Made by a program: the position numbers and the translations under genes
Shown here: in pieces, positions 1 through 8,071 of the stretch
Layout: each line of letters starts with the position of its first letter
Numbering within the stretch: the first letter of the stretch is position 1
From: Bifidobacterium imperatoris
GTDB lineage: Bacteria; Actinomycetota; Actinomycetes; Actinomycetales; Bifidobacteriaceae
DNA length: 40,473 bases
Assembly: GCF_002860405.1 (NCBI RefSeq)
Contig: NZ_NMWV01000031.1
Coordinates: 1 to 40,473, forward strand
Reading direction: 5' to 3'
Notes under the pieces: model-generated
Database searches by the model: none
What the model saw: the letters and a program-made list of their open reading frames with translations, nothing else
What the model was told of the DNA's origin: nothing

Positions 1-1
1 C

Positions 2-187
2 TTGCAGCGCATGCTGGGGCATTCGAGCGCGGCCATGACGCTGGACGTGTACGCGGACCTGTTCGATTCCGACTTGTTGGATGTGACGCGGATGGTCGAT
101 GCGGCCGTGCAGCTCGAATCGGGCGCCGAAAGGGAATGTGGGCAAAATGTGGGCAAAAACGTTCCCGAACCGACTGTGATGGTCTGA
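2..187 (+). CDS. Tyrosine recombinase/phage integrase, C-terminal fragment (truncated by window start)
   Basis: Only the last ~61 codons are inside the window and the frame is open to the left edge, so the true start is outside. The segment contains LGHSSAAMTLDVYADLF, the usual end of the catalytic domain of actinobacterial phage-type tyrosine integrases; the Tyr in DVYADL is the expected nucleophile that forms the covalent DNA link. The tail contains two near-identical nucleotide repeats (TGTGGGCAAAA at about 138-159) that encode GQNVGKN. The gene ends about 20 bases before a tRNA 3'-end sequence, the standard integrase/attachment-site arrangement. It probably belongs to an integrated element lying to the left. 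Family assignment is firm; which element it serves cannot be seen. Confidence 0.85.
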   Translation: MQRMLGHSSAAMTLDVYADLFDSDLLDVTRMVDAAVQLESGAERECGQNVGKNVPEPTVMV

Positions 188-207
188 AAACGTTGGTATT
201 CCAACGG

Positions 208-253
208 TCTTGCATTGTGGGCGCTGAAGGTTCGAGTCCCTCATTGCCCACCA
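208..253 (+). other. tRNA 3'-end copy, probable attachment site (attR-like)
   Basis: The sequence contains a T-arm (GGTTCGAGTCC) followed by ATTGCCC-A-CCA, i.e. the 3' half of a tRNA with encoded CCA ending at 253. No matching D-arm or 5' acceptor strand (GGGCAAT expected) lies at the right distance upstream, so this is not a complete tRNA gene. Beside an integrase terminus it is best read as the duplicated tRNA 3' end left at the distal end of an integrated element. Counting back from the T-arm places TGC at the anticodon position, but the left half of the stem does not pair, so the isotype is left open. Confidence 0.6.
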
Positions 254-268
254 TTGAAGAAGATGGGA

Positions 269-312
269 AACAAGCCGTTCTGCTTTACGCCAGTAAAGCC
301 GAGCGGCTTGTT
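269..312 (+). terminator. Long two-part hairpin after the tRNA fragment
   Basis: Outer arms AACAAGCCG (269-277) and CGGCTTGTT (304-312) pair perfectly. An inner stem GCTTTAC (282-288) and GTAAAGC (293-299) closes a GCCA loop. It is probably the native terminator of the tRNA whose 3' end lies just upstream. The T-run is weak. From 313 to 486 I see no gene, only the leader of the next one. Confidence 0.55.
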
Positions 313-486
313 CATTATCTGCAGTCGGTAAGGGTACTCGGTCTGTTGCATGCTGTTCTTTAGCACGGTCATATTCATCTGAAGCGCAACAAACTGTGAA
401 ATTACGGAATGTAAGAACTACTGAGTCGTAACACTCACGTAGAGTGGTGAACAGAGTGTTTTATCCAGCAGGAGGTTGATCAGCCG

Positions 487-2109
487 ATGGCGAAGGAACT
501 TCGTGAAGGGGACGGCAAGGCCGGAATCGCGCGTGCCGGTAAGCGCAAGTTGGGATACGATACCGCGCAAGTGGATGCGTTTTTGGAGCGTGCCCACGCC
601 TTGTACGAAAGCGAGGGCATCCACCTCACTCAGCAGGATATTCAGTCCGTTTCGTTTGATTTGGCCAAAGACGGTTATGTAATCAGTCAGGTTGATGCCA
701 CGCTGAACCGTCTCGAACGTGCAGTTGTGGATAAGCAGACCGCTTGGGAAATCGCTCAACAAGGTCGTGTGGCTTGGAAGGCTCAGACCGAGAAGCTGTA
801 TCAGGAGATCGCATCTCATGTGGAGCGTGCCCCGCGTCAACGTTTCAAGCCGGGCGAGCCGAAGCATCCGTCGTATGACAGGAAGCAAGTGGATCGCATC
901 GCCGATCAGGTGGTCGATAAGGCAGCCGCTGCGCTCGGCGTGGACGGCGTCACGCAGGAGGATGTGCGTGGACTGGCCGATTTGAACGCTGCTTCCGTGA
1001 ATAATGTCATTTTCACCCAGCGCAAGGGCAAGAAAGGTTATGACGAGCGTCAGGTTGATTACTTCCTGAACGTATGCGTCCAGTTGCTCAGCCGGTTGGA
1101 ATCGTTCGCTCGCGTCAGCGATTATGATGCCGATGATTCCTCTGCCACCAAGCAGGAAACGACTGCGGCAATTGCCGCAACTCAGCCGGACGGCTCGGTC
1201 TCTCCGCTGATCTCCGCTGATGCCCAGCGTGCTGCAACCACTGCAGCGCCTACCGCAGCTGCTGTGGCCGCAGGTGAATCGTTTGACGCGTTGCGTAAGG
1301 CCGAACAGAACTTGTTCCCCGCTCCGGCCTCCGCCACCGCTCCGATTATGACGACGCCTAGCGCTCCTGTTACGAGCCCCGCTCCCGTGGCATATACGCC
1401 TTCCGCGCCATCGGTTGCTCCTGCTGCTTCGGTCAGCGAATCGCAGCCTGCAGCTAAGGCTCCCGCACCGAGGACCGCCGAGCCGCTGCCATCATTCCAA
1501 CCTGCAGGCCGCCCGGTTCCCACAGCGGCTGAGCCGACTATTCCTGTTACTGCACCTGCCGCCGCAGCCCCTGTCACAACGGTTGCACCGGCGTCAAAGC
1601 CGTCTAACACGGCTACTTCGCAGCCGGCTCCGGCTGTAGCGCCAGCTGCTACCTATACCAATGCTGCGGATAATAACTCTTCTCTTGCAGCACTGGCTCA
1701 TATGGCTGAAATCTCCCAGGAAATGCCGGCTGTGGGAACGTCTTCATTCGCTCCGAAGATGCCGAGCTTGGACACGCCGAGTGCTCTTCGCTTGCACGAA
1801 ACCCCTGCACCAGTGCAGAACACCGACATGCCGGCTTCCTTCGCTCCGTCAGCACAGCCTGTTCATACACACGCTGATGCCACCGCTTCCACTTCTCCGG
1901 CTGTAACTCAAGATGCACCTGCGCAGGTGCAACCGGAAGCCAAGCCAGCTGACACGACTGCCGGTGATGCCGATAAGTCGAGCGACAAGGAGTCGATTCC
2001 GGATACGGTTTTCCCGATGATGCCTTCATTCGATAGCGATTTCGGCATCTCCATTCCGGATCTTTCATTCCCCACGCTCAACGATGACGACACAAAGAAG
2101 GAACAGTGA
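487..2109 (+). CDS. DivIVA-repeat domain protein with long Pro/Ala-rich tail
   Basis: A 540-residue protein. The N-terminal ~215 residues carry four DivIVA-type motifs: GYDTAQVDAFL at 23-33, GYVISQVDATL at 63-73, SYDRKQVDRIA near 129 and GYDERQVDYFL near 184, arranged as two pairs like the DivI1A repeat family of actinobacteria. From about residue 225 the chain is a low-complexity Pro/Ala/Thr/Ser tail, ending in an acidic, aromatic segment with MMPSFDSDF and SIPDLSFPTL. There is no signal peptide or membrane segment. The ATG follows AGGAGG at 470-475. The next gene, dxr, starts inside its stop codon (GTGA), so the two are translationally coupled. A role in polar growth or septal scaffolding is inference from the DivIVA motif only; it is not the canonical DivIVA, which is encoded at 28971. 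Confidence 0.8.
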   Translation: MAKELREGDGKAGIARAGKRKLGYDTAQVDAFLERAHALYESEGIHLTQQDIQSVSFDLAKDGYVISQVDATLNRLERAVVDKQTAWEIAQQGRVAWKAQTEKLYQEIASHVERAPRQRFKPGEPKHPSYDRKQVDRIADQVVDKAAAALGVDGVTQEDVRGLADLNAASVNNVIFTQRKGKKGYDERQVDYFLNVCVQLLSRLESFARVSDYDADDSSATKQETTAAIAATQPDGSVSPLISADAQRAATTAAPTAAAVAAGESFDALRKAEQNLFPAPASATAPIMTTPSAPVTSPAPVAYTPSAPSVAPAASVSESQPAAKAPAPRTAEPLPSFQPAGRPVPTAAEPTIPVTAPAAAAPVTTVAPASKPSNTATSQPAPAVAPAATYTNAADNNSSLAALAHMAEISQEMPAVGTSSFAPKMPSLDTPSALRLHETPAPVQNTDMPASFAPSAQPVHTHADATASTSPAVTQDAPAQVQPEAKPADTTAGDADKSSDKESIPDTVFPMMPSFDSDFGISIPDLSFPTLNDDDTKKEQ

Positions 2110-3293
2110 GCGAAGTCTCTAATCGCAGCGTAGTAATTCTGGGATCCACAGGATCCATTGGCACCCAAGGACTTGATGTCATTCAGCGCCATCCTGAGCG
2201 GTTCACCGTTACCGGACTGGCCGCAGGAGGGTCTCATATTGAGCTTCTTGCCCAGCAGGCCGCGGCATTTCATGTCCCGCAGGTAGCGGTGTTCGACGCT
2301 TCCAAGGTCAAAGACCTTGAAGAGGCCCTGACTCAGGCTGGAGCCAAGCAGACCAAGGTCAGTGGTGGCCCTGAATCGGTTATCGCTCTTGCCGGATCGG
2401 GCGCTGATGTGGTGCTCAACGGCATCACCGGTTCAATCGGTTTGGAACCTTCCATCGCAGCGCTTCAGGCAGGCTCCCAGTTGGCTCTGGCCAATAAGGA
2501 ATCGGTGGTTGCCGGCGGTCATCTGCTGTTTGGCTCGCAGGTGCGTGCCAATCAGATTAACCCGGTTGATTCCGAGCATTCAGCCATCTGGCAGTCCTTG
2601 CGGTCCGGCACTCATGCGGAAGTCGCCAAGCTGATTGTCACGGCATCCGGTGGCCCGTTCCGAGGTTGGAAGCGTGCTGATATGGAGCACATCACTCCGG
2701 AACAGGCATTGCACCACCCAACGTGGAACATGGGACCGGTGGTGACCATCAACTCTTCAACGCTGATGAACAAGGGCTTAGAGGTTATCGAGGCTTCACG
2801 CCTGTTCGATATTCCTCCGGAACGCATTGACGTGACCGTGCACCCGCAATCCATTGTGCATTCTCTCGTTGAGTTCGTGGATGGTGCCACTATCGGACAG
2901 GCTTCTCCACCGGATATGCGCTTGCCGATTGCCTTGGGACTTTCCGCTCCTGACCGCATGAATAATGTGGCTGCCGCCTGCGATTGGACTCAAGCTGCGA
3001 CTTGGACCTTTGAACCATTGGATAATGAAGCATTCCCAGCCGTTCAATTGGCTCGCCATTGCCTTGACGCATCCGAAAAGCATACGGCTGTGCTGAATGC
3101 CGCCAACGAGCAGGCCGTGCATGCTTTCCTCGACCATCGTTTACCGTATTTAGGCATTGTGGATACGGTCAAGGCAGTACTTGACGAGATGGATGCTGAA
3201 CTTCGCGGTAATCCATTGTTCGCCAACGTGGAGGAAATGAACCAACTGGAGCTCGAAGCACGTCGTTTTGCGGATGAGCTGATAAACAAGTAA
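2106..3293 (+). CDS. dxr: 1-deoxy-D-xylulose 5-phosphate reductoisomerase
   Basis: DXR/IspC converts DXP to MEP with NADPH, the committed step of the non-mevalonate isoprenoid pathway in the cytoplasm. At 395 residues it has family length. The NADPH-binding loop GSTGSIG is at residues 13-19. The metal/substrate region includes LANKESVVAGG, PVDSEHSAIWQSL (D155, E157) and TASGGPFRG. The flexible-loop region reads PTWNMGPVVTINSSTLMNKG, then EVIEASRLF. The GTG start at 2106 overlaps the upstream TGA, so no separate SD is needed. It is followed after a repeat hairpin by ispG, a later enzyme of the same pathway, so the locus is an isoprenoid gene group. No missing catalytic residue was noticed. Confidence 0.96.
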   Translation: MSEVSNRSVVILGSTGSIGTQGLDVIQRHPERFTVTGLAAGGSHIELLAQQAAAFHVPQVAVFDASKVKDLEEALTQAGAKQTKVSGGPESVIALAGSGADVVLNGITGSIGLEPSIAALQAGSQLALANKESVVAGGHLLFGSQVRANQINPVDSEHSAIWQSLRSGTHAEVAKLIVTASGGPFRGWKRADMEHITPEQALHHPTWNMGPVVTINSSTLMNKGLEVIEASRLFDIPPERIDVTVHPQSIVHSLVEFVDGATIGQASPPDMRLPIALGLSAPDRMNNVAAACDWTQAATWTFEPLDNEAFPAVQLARHCLDASEKHTAVLNAANEQAVHAFLDHRLPYLGIVDTVKAVLDEMDAELRGNPLFANVEEMNQLELEARRFADELINK

Positions 3294-3302
3294 TGCAACT
3301 TC

Positions 3303-3350
3303 TCAGCTTTCCTCAATAGAGGAGCTGGCTCGCAAAGTGAGACTGAGGGG
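3303..3350 (+). repeat. Dispersed hairpin element, copy 1 (dxr-ispG gap)
   Basis: Two stem-loops sit back to back: CAGCT-TT-CCTC paired with GAGGAGCTG, then CTCGC-AAA-GTGAG, followed by ACTGAGGGG. The order (GCT..CCTC / GAGG..AGCTG / short variable stem / ACTGAGGG) recurs at 20902-20953 and 38934-39083. The ispG ribosome binding site (GAAAGG, 3353-3358) begins right after it. Confidence 0.6.
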
Positions 3351-3365
3351 TAGAAAGGCACAAGC

Positions 3366-4568
3366 TTGAATCCTGTAGACAAGCCGTTCCGCAAAACCGG
3401 CGATCCGATTGAACTCACCAGCGAATCCCCGCTGCATCCTCGTCGTAAGTCCCGCCGTATCATGGTGGGGCCTGTGCCGGTGGGCGGGGGAGCTCCCATC
3501 TCCGTACAGTCGATGACCAATACGTTGACTGCGAACGTTCCGGCAACACTGCAACAGATCGCTGAGCTCACCGCAGCCGGTTGCGATATTGTGCGTGTAG
3601 CGGTGCCGAGCCAGGATGATGCCGACGCTTTGCCGGAGATCTGCCGTAAGTCGCCGATTCCAGTGATTGCAGACATCCACTTCCAGTCGAAGTACGTATT
3701 CCAGGCCATTGATGCCGGTTGCGCTGCCGTTCGCGTGAACCCAGGCAACATTCGCAAATTCGATGAGGTTGGTCCTTCCATCTGCAAGGCGGCAACCGAT
3801 GCCGGCATTTCACTGCGCATCGGCGTGAACGCTGGCTCGCTGGATAAGGAACTGTATGCCAAGTATGGTGGTCCGACTCCTGAAGCGTTGGTTGCCTCCG
3901 CGCTGAAGGAAGCCCACATGTTCGAGGACGTTGGCTTCCATGATTTCAAGATTTCCGTCAAGCATCACGATGTGATCACGATGGTGCAGACGTACCGACT
4001 GCTTGCCTCCAAGGGTGATTGGCCGCTGCACCTTGGTGTCACCGAAGCGGGCCCGGCATGGCAGGGCACCATCAAGTCGTGCCTTGCATTCGGCGCATTG
4101 CTCGCCGAAGGCATTGGCGACACGATTCGTGTATCCCTCTCGGCACCGCCTGTTGAAGAGGTCAAAGTAGGCTGCAAGCTGCTCGAATACATGGGATTGC
4201 GCCCACGCAAGTTCGATATCATCTCCTGCCCGAGCTGCGGTCGCGCCCAGGTGGATGTGATTCAACTGGCCTCCGCGGTAACCGAAGGCCTCAAAGATAT
4301 CACCGCTCCGATTCGCGTGGCCGTCATGGGCTGCATCGTCAACGGTCCTGGTGAGGCTCGTGAAGCCGATCTTGGCGTGGCATCCGGTAACGGCAAGGGG
4401 CAGATTTTCATCAAGGGCAAGGTCATTAAGACTGTGCCCGAGGATCAGATTGTGGAAACCCTGCTCACCATCGCCAATGATATTGCCGCGCAGATGGAAG
4501 CGGACGGTCAGGTGCCCGCCAACGCTACCGGTCCGGTAGTCGTGCCCATCCAGCATCCTGGCCACTGA
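3366..4568 (+). CDS. ispG: 4-hydroxy-3-methylbut-2-en-1-yl diphosphate synthase (GcpE)
   Basis: IspG is an iron-sulfur enzyme that converts MEcPP to HMBPP, the penultimate MEP-pathway step. The protein has 400 residues, the usual bacterial length without the plant insert. Visible marks are [53 protein letters not shown] and the [4Fe-4S] cysteines in SCPSCGR (C288, C291) and [11 protein letters not shown] (C323). The TTG start is preceded by GAAAGG with 7 nt spacing; no nearer ATG would keep the conserved N-terminus. It lies downstream of dxr in the same direction with only a hairpin element between, so co-transcription is likely. Function is secure; the exact start is slightly less so. Confidence 0.95.
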   Translation: MNPVDKPFRKTGDPIELTSESPLHPRRKSRRIMVGPVPVGGGAPISVQSMTNTLTANVPATLQQIAELTAAGCDIVRVAVPSQDDADALPEICRKSPIPVIADIHFQSKYVFQAIDAGCAAVRVNPGNIRKFDEVGPSICKAATDAGISLRIGVNAGSLDKELYAKYGGPTPEALVASALKEAHMFEDVGFHDFKISVKHHDVITMVQTYRLLASKGDWPLHLGVTEAGPAWQGTIKSCLAFGALLAEGIGDTIRVSLSAPPVEEVKVGCKLLEYMGLRPRKFDIISCPSCGRAQVDVIQLASAVTEGLKDITAPIRVAVMGCIVNGPGEAREADLGVASGNGKGQIFIKGKVIKTVPEDQIVETLLTIANDIAAQMEADGQVPANATGPVVVPIQHPGH

Positions 4569-4576
4569 TACGTCAA

Positions 4577-4625
4577 AGGTTCCGTGTTCTCTTTAGGCTC
4601 CTTGCCCGCAGCGAACACGGAACCT
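4577..4625 (+). terminator. 13-bp perfect inverted repeat after ispG
   Basis: Arms AGGTTCCGTGTTC (4577-4589) and GAACACGGAACCT (4613-4625) enclose a 23-base loop. No T-run follows, so it may be an mRNA 3'-end stabiliser or a factor-dependent stop rather than a classical terminator. Confidence 0.5.
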
Positions 4626-4641
4626 CAGGTGGTGCAGAGGA

Positions 4642-4647
4642 TACAAT
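4642..4647 (+). promoter_or_regulatory. -10-like hexamer TACAAT 7 nt before a GTG start
   Basis: TACAAT is followed by 7 nt and the GTG at 4655. There is no good SD near the GTG (AGAGG is 14 nt away), so a leaderless transcript is plausible. No convincing -35 is seen. Confidence 0.4.
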
Positions 4648-4654
4648 AATTCGC

Positions 4655-6424
4655 GTGTCAAATCAGCAACAGCAGCATTCTCCTCAACCGTGGACTCGTG
4701 GCCACCGGCTGATGGTGAGTCTGCCTATTTTCATCATGCTGATTGGCATACTGGTATCCATTTCCAATCTCACTACTGTTCCCTGGAATATTGAGCCCAC
4801 AGGCCAGTCAATGGCCACGCTAACCAGCGATACTTCAGTAACCTTCGACAACACAACCGGGGAACAGCTGCCATCAAAAGGCAGTTATGATGTTTCCGAG
4901 CGGTACATAACACTGAACATTGCTCGCGACGGCTCGCTCAGCCAGGAACAAGGTACACGCAATACGGCCAATGCCAATGGTGTGCAGGCTATCAAAGTAT
5001 TGATTCGCGAGCCACAGGGAGTTTCCGGCAAACGTCCGGCAATGGTGTTCATGCATGGTGCAGGATATGGCACTTGCGACAATTCCTTCGGCGATGTGGC
5101 CTCCGATCTTGCGTCAGCTGGTTTCGTAACAGCTGTGCTTGATAAACCGGTTTGGAATACTACGGATATCAGCCGAGATTACCCGGCTTCCGCCAAAGCC
5201 TACGATCGTGTTATCGAATACTTGCGCGGGTTAGACAATGTGAATGCCAAACAAGTTGGTATTTACGCCACTTCGGAATCGACGTGGATTTCCTCATACC
5301 TTCTGCAGGAAGATCGGGACATCGCATTCCAGATTCTCTTAAGCCCAATGGTGTTTAGCCCAAGGCAATCATTGGGGTTCTTCGTGACTCAGGATTTCAC
5401 ACTGGTGGGAGCCAATGATGGATATCAATCCATTGTGCAGCGCCTGTTCAGTGTTGACGCGGGCCTGTTTGGACTGACGAATTTCGATATTCATACACTG
5501 GTACCTCGTGCCTATGCCGTACCCACCTATGTGGCCTACGGTTCCAAGGATGTGATGACCGCGCAGGTGGAGGGCGTGCGCGCGATTTTGTATAACGCGC
5601 ATAAGGCCGGTAACTGGAATGTGACAGTTCGCAGCTATCCGGTAGCCAACCATGTGCTGCGCTTGGGGGATGAATCCGAAGAAGGCACTCCATTCGCTGA
5701 TGCGTATGTTGATGATCTGATTGATTGGTCGGTCGGAACCACTGCAGGTCTCACCCAAACCAGTGAACGTGTGGGTGGCACCAATCTGTATCAGTCCATC
5801 GGATTGCCGAGAGCATTGAAAGCACGCAGAACCGGCACCATCTATGGTGTGATTCTTCACGCTACGATGCTGCTGCTATTGCTTGCTTCTGCTGTGATGT
5901 CTCTGATTGCATTAGTACGCAAACTAGTGGCTGATGCTCGGTGGCGTCGCCGCAAGCATCAAGCCATAAAACTTGGGGGTCGTATTCCCCCAAAGCCGGT
6001 GGTCCTGGGATTCGCGCATGGATTCGGCAACGCACTATTGACTTTGACCCTATCCACAATGGCTGCATTGCTCATATTCATTGCAGGACTTGGCCAGGTG
6101 GTGATGGGCGTAGTCAAGCTTGCGTGGGGTGGTGCCCCCACGGAAACACCGGGTGTAATGTATTGGAGTTGGCCGGTTATCCAAGTGGTGTCCATCGTAG
6201 TGGTATGGGCATGGTCTCGCGTATTCATGCGTCTGATTGAGGTGGCATGGCAGCGTGGTCTGATTCAGTGGCCGCCGTGTAAGGACGCGGTCAAGAACAT
6301 CATTACCGGTCAGGAGCCGGTGCTCGCCTCCACTCGCTTCGGCCGCGTCCTGTTCTGGTTGCTCACCTTCACCATGCTTTACGTATTACTGTTCTTCGCG
6401 TTCTGGGGGCTGTTCATCTACTGA
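4655..6424 (+). CDS. Membrane-anchored alpha/beta-hydrolase-like protein of unknown role
   Basis: A 589-residue protein. A single N-terminal membrane segment (about 19-39) is followed by a ~350-residue domain with alpha/beta-hydrolase features: HGAGYG at 134-139 as a probable oxyanion loop, YATSES at 204-209 with S207 as likely nucleophile, YGSKD (D299) and NH (H333) as candidate acid and base. Four more hydrophobic segments follow (about 396-420, 461-490, 503-525, 565-589), making a C-terminal membrane domain. The hydrolase domain is predicted to lie outside the membrane. Start GTG 4655 was chosen for the -10-like sequence upstream. It stands between isoprenoid genes and recO without obvious functional linkage. 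Catalytic assignment is inference from motif spacing; substrate is unknown. Confidence 0.7.
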   Translation: MSNQQQQHSPQPWTRGHRLMVSLPIFIMLIGILVSISNLTTVPWNIEPTGQSMATLTSDTSVTFDNTTGEQLPSKGSYDVSERYITLNIARDGSLSQEQGTRNTANANGVQAIKVLIREPQGVSGKRPAMVFMHGAGYGTCDNSFGDVASDLASAGFVTAVLDKPVWNTTDISRDYPASAKAYDRVIEYLRGLDNVNAKQVGIYATSESTWISSYLLQEDRDIAFQILLSPMVFSPRQSLGFFVTQDFTLVGANDGYQSIVQRLFSVDAGLFGLTNFDIHTLVPRAYAVPTYVAYGSKDVMTAQVEGVRAILYNAHKAGNWNVTVRSYPVANHVLRLGDESEEGTPFADAYVDDLIDWSVGTTAGLTQTSERVGGTNLYQSIGLPRALKARRTGTIYGVILHATMLLLLLASAVMSLIALVRKLVADARWRRRKHQAIKLGGRIPPKPVVLGFAHGFGNALLTLTLSTMAALLIFIAGLGQVVMGVVKLAWGGAPTETPGVMYWSWPVIQVVSIVVVWAWSRVFMRLIEVAWQRGLIQWPPCKDAVKNIITGQEPVLASTRFGRVLFWLLTFTMLYVLLFFAFWGLFIY

Positions 6425-6512
6425 CACAGCGAGCGGCAATGTAATGATGGCGGTGAGCCGCCGTTCGCATCGCTCATATAGGCGCTGCGATGATGATTGA
6501 GGAGTAAACGAT

Positions 6513-7232
6513 ATGGCACTGTACCGAGACGAGGGTGTGGTATTACGTACCGCTAAACTCGGCGAAGCCGATCGTATTATCACCATCTTGACTCGCAACC
6601 ACGGCAAGATTCGAGCGGTAGCCAAAGGCGTGCGACGCACAAAATCACGGTTCGGCGCTCGTCTGGAACCATTTATGCGTGCTGATTTGCTTATAGCCGA
6701 AGGCCGTACATTGGATACCGTTTCCCAAGCGGAATCCATAGCTGCGTATGGTGCATCAATTGCCGTTGACTTCAATGCGTATGAGGCTGCGAACGTTATC
6801 GTGGAAACCATTGATAAGCTTGCCAGCACCGAACATGAATGCGTGCCGGCACAGTATCGACTGTTGATTGGTGCATTGAATGCATTGGCCAAGCATGCTC
6901 ATGCGCCGCGTGCCATCAGCGGTTCGTATGTGATGCGCGCCATGTCCTTGGCTGGCTGGACGCCGCGACTCAGCGCTTGCGTAGTTTGTGGGCGCTCTGG
7001 GGGAGCATATCTTTCCATTGCCTCAGGTGGTGTGATGTGCGAAGCTGATCACACCACTGATGCTCGGCGTGTTCCACCGCGTGCAGTGCAAGAGCTCCAA
7101 GCCCTGATTCAAGGCGACTGGACTGTGTTAGACGAGGTTCCGTTGCAACGCATTACTGAAGAGTTGGTTGAAGATTGGGCGGAGTATTACTTGGAACGGC
7201 CCATTCGTTCGCTGCGCTTGATAGATTCATGA
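6513..7232 (+). CDS. recO: DNA repair protein RecO
   Basis: RecO helps load RecA onto SSB-coated single-stranded DNA in the RecFOR pathway. It has 239 residues. The N-terminal OB-fold begins YRDEGVVLRTAKLGEADRI, typical for the family. A helical C-terminal part contains a zinc-site pattern CVVCGRSGG (C156, C159) and VMCEADH (C176, near H180). The ATG follows GAGGAG (6499-6504) at good spacing. The last codon overlaps the uppS start (ATGA at 7229-7232), so the two are translationally coupled; a recO-uppS pair is common in actinobacteria. Nothing is unusual in the sequence. Confidence 0.94.
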   Translation: MALYRDEGVVLRTAKLGEADRIITILTRNHGKIRAVAKGVRRTKSRFGARLEPFMRADLLIAEGRTLDTVSQAESIAAYGASIAVDFNAYEAANVIVETIDKLASTEHECVPAQYRLLIGALNALAKHAHAPRAISGSYVMRAMSLAGWTPRLSACVVCGRSGGAYLSIASGGVMCEADHTTDARRVPPRAVQELQALIQGDWTVLDEVPLQRITEELVEDWAEYYLERPIRSLRLIDS

Positions 7233-8023
7233 GTATGGCTTTTGAGAACGTAGATTACACGTCATTGGACATTCCCGCTGCCCCGTTCAGCGACCCCTCC
7301 CGTATCCCCGATTTTCCGAAAAACAAAGTGCCCCGCCATGTGGGCGTGATCATGGACGGCAATGGCCGTTGGGCCAAGCAGCGCGGCATGATTCGCACCA
7401 ACGGTCATCAGGCTGCCGAGCCAGTGGTGTTCGACACTATCGCTGGTGCCATTGAGGCGGGTGTGCGCTATCTGAGTCTGTACACGTTCTCCACGGAAAA
7501 CTGGAAGCGTTCTCCTCAGGAAGTGCGATTCCTGATGGGCTTCTCCCGTGAGATCATTCACCGCCGTGTGGAGCAGATGGATGAGTGGGGTGTGCGCGTA
7601 CGCTGGTCCGGTCGCCGCCCGAAACTGTGGAAGTCTGTGATTGACGAGCTGGAATCCGCTATGGAACGCACGAAGAATAATAAGGTTATCGATGTGGTGT
7701 TCTGCATCAACTATGGTGGCCGTGCGGAGATTGCCGATGCTTGTGCTGCGATTGCGCGCGAAGTGCGTGACGGCAAGATTTCCGGCGATCGTGTAACCGA
7801 AAAGATGATTGCCGACCATCTGTACAACCCAGACATTCCAGACTGCGATTTGGTGATTCGCACCTCCGGCGAGCAGCGTACCTCGAACTTCCTGCCGTGG
7901 GAGGCTGCTTACGCCGAACTTGATTTCGTGCCGGAACTCTTCCCGGACTGCGGACGTGAAGTCCTCTGGCGTGCCATCGACGATTACATCCATCGTGATC
8001 GTCGATTTGGTAATGCCAAATAA
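7229..8023 (+). CDS. uppS: Undecaprenyl diphosphate synthase (cis-prenyltransferase)
   Basis: It condenses isopentenyl diphosphate units into the long cis-polyprenyl diphosphate that becomes the lipid carrier for peptidoglycan precursors. With the ATG inside the recO stop (ATGA) the product has 264 residues. The catalytic region is HVGVIMDGNGRWAKQRG with the key Asp at 43. FSTENWKRS, RTSGEQRTSNFLPW and the AELDFVPELFPD segment are also present. A second ATG two codons downstream is possible. The frame stays open upstream to a TTG, but that would lie deep in recO. The gene closes the + strand block; a bidirectional terminator follows. Together with dxr and ispG it links this block to isoprenoid supply. 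Confidence 0.95.
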   Translation: MSMAFENVDYTSLDIPAAPFSDPSRIPDFPKNKVPRHVGVIMDGNGRWAKQRGMIRTNGHQAAEPVVFDTIAGAIEAGVRYLSLYTFSTENWKRSPQEVRFLMGFSREIIHRRVEQMDEWGVRVRWSGRRPKLWKSVIDELESAMERTKNNKVIDVVFCINYGGRAEIADACAAIAREVRDGKISGDRVTEKMIADHLYNPDIPDCDLVIRTSGEQRTSNFLPWEAAYAELDFVPELFPDCGREVLWRAIDDYIHRDRRFGNAK

Positions 8024-8027
8024 TTTC

Positions 8028-8062
8028 AAAAGCTCACAGTGCACATTGCGCTGTGAGCTTTT
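8028..8062. terminator. Bidirectional terminator between uppS and the ABC permease gene
   Basis: AAAAGCTCACAG (8028-8039) and CTGTGAGCTTTT (8051-8062) pair over 12 bp, with A-run on the left and T-run on the right. It can end transcription from both converging genes. Confidence 0.85.
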
Positions 8063-8071
8063 CAGTAATAA

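Noticed and set aside
190..253. A complete tRNA gene
   Set aside because: Only the T-arm and 3' acceptor strand fit; no D-arm or pairing 5' acceptor strand at the right distance. The small hairpin CGTTGG-TATT-CCAACG upstream does not complete a cloverleaf.
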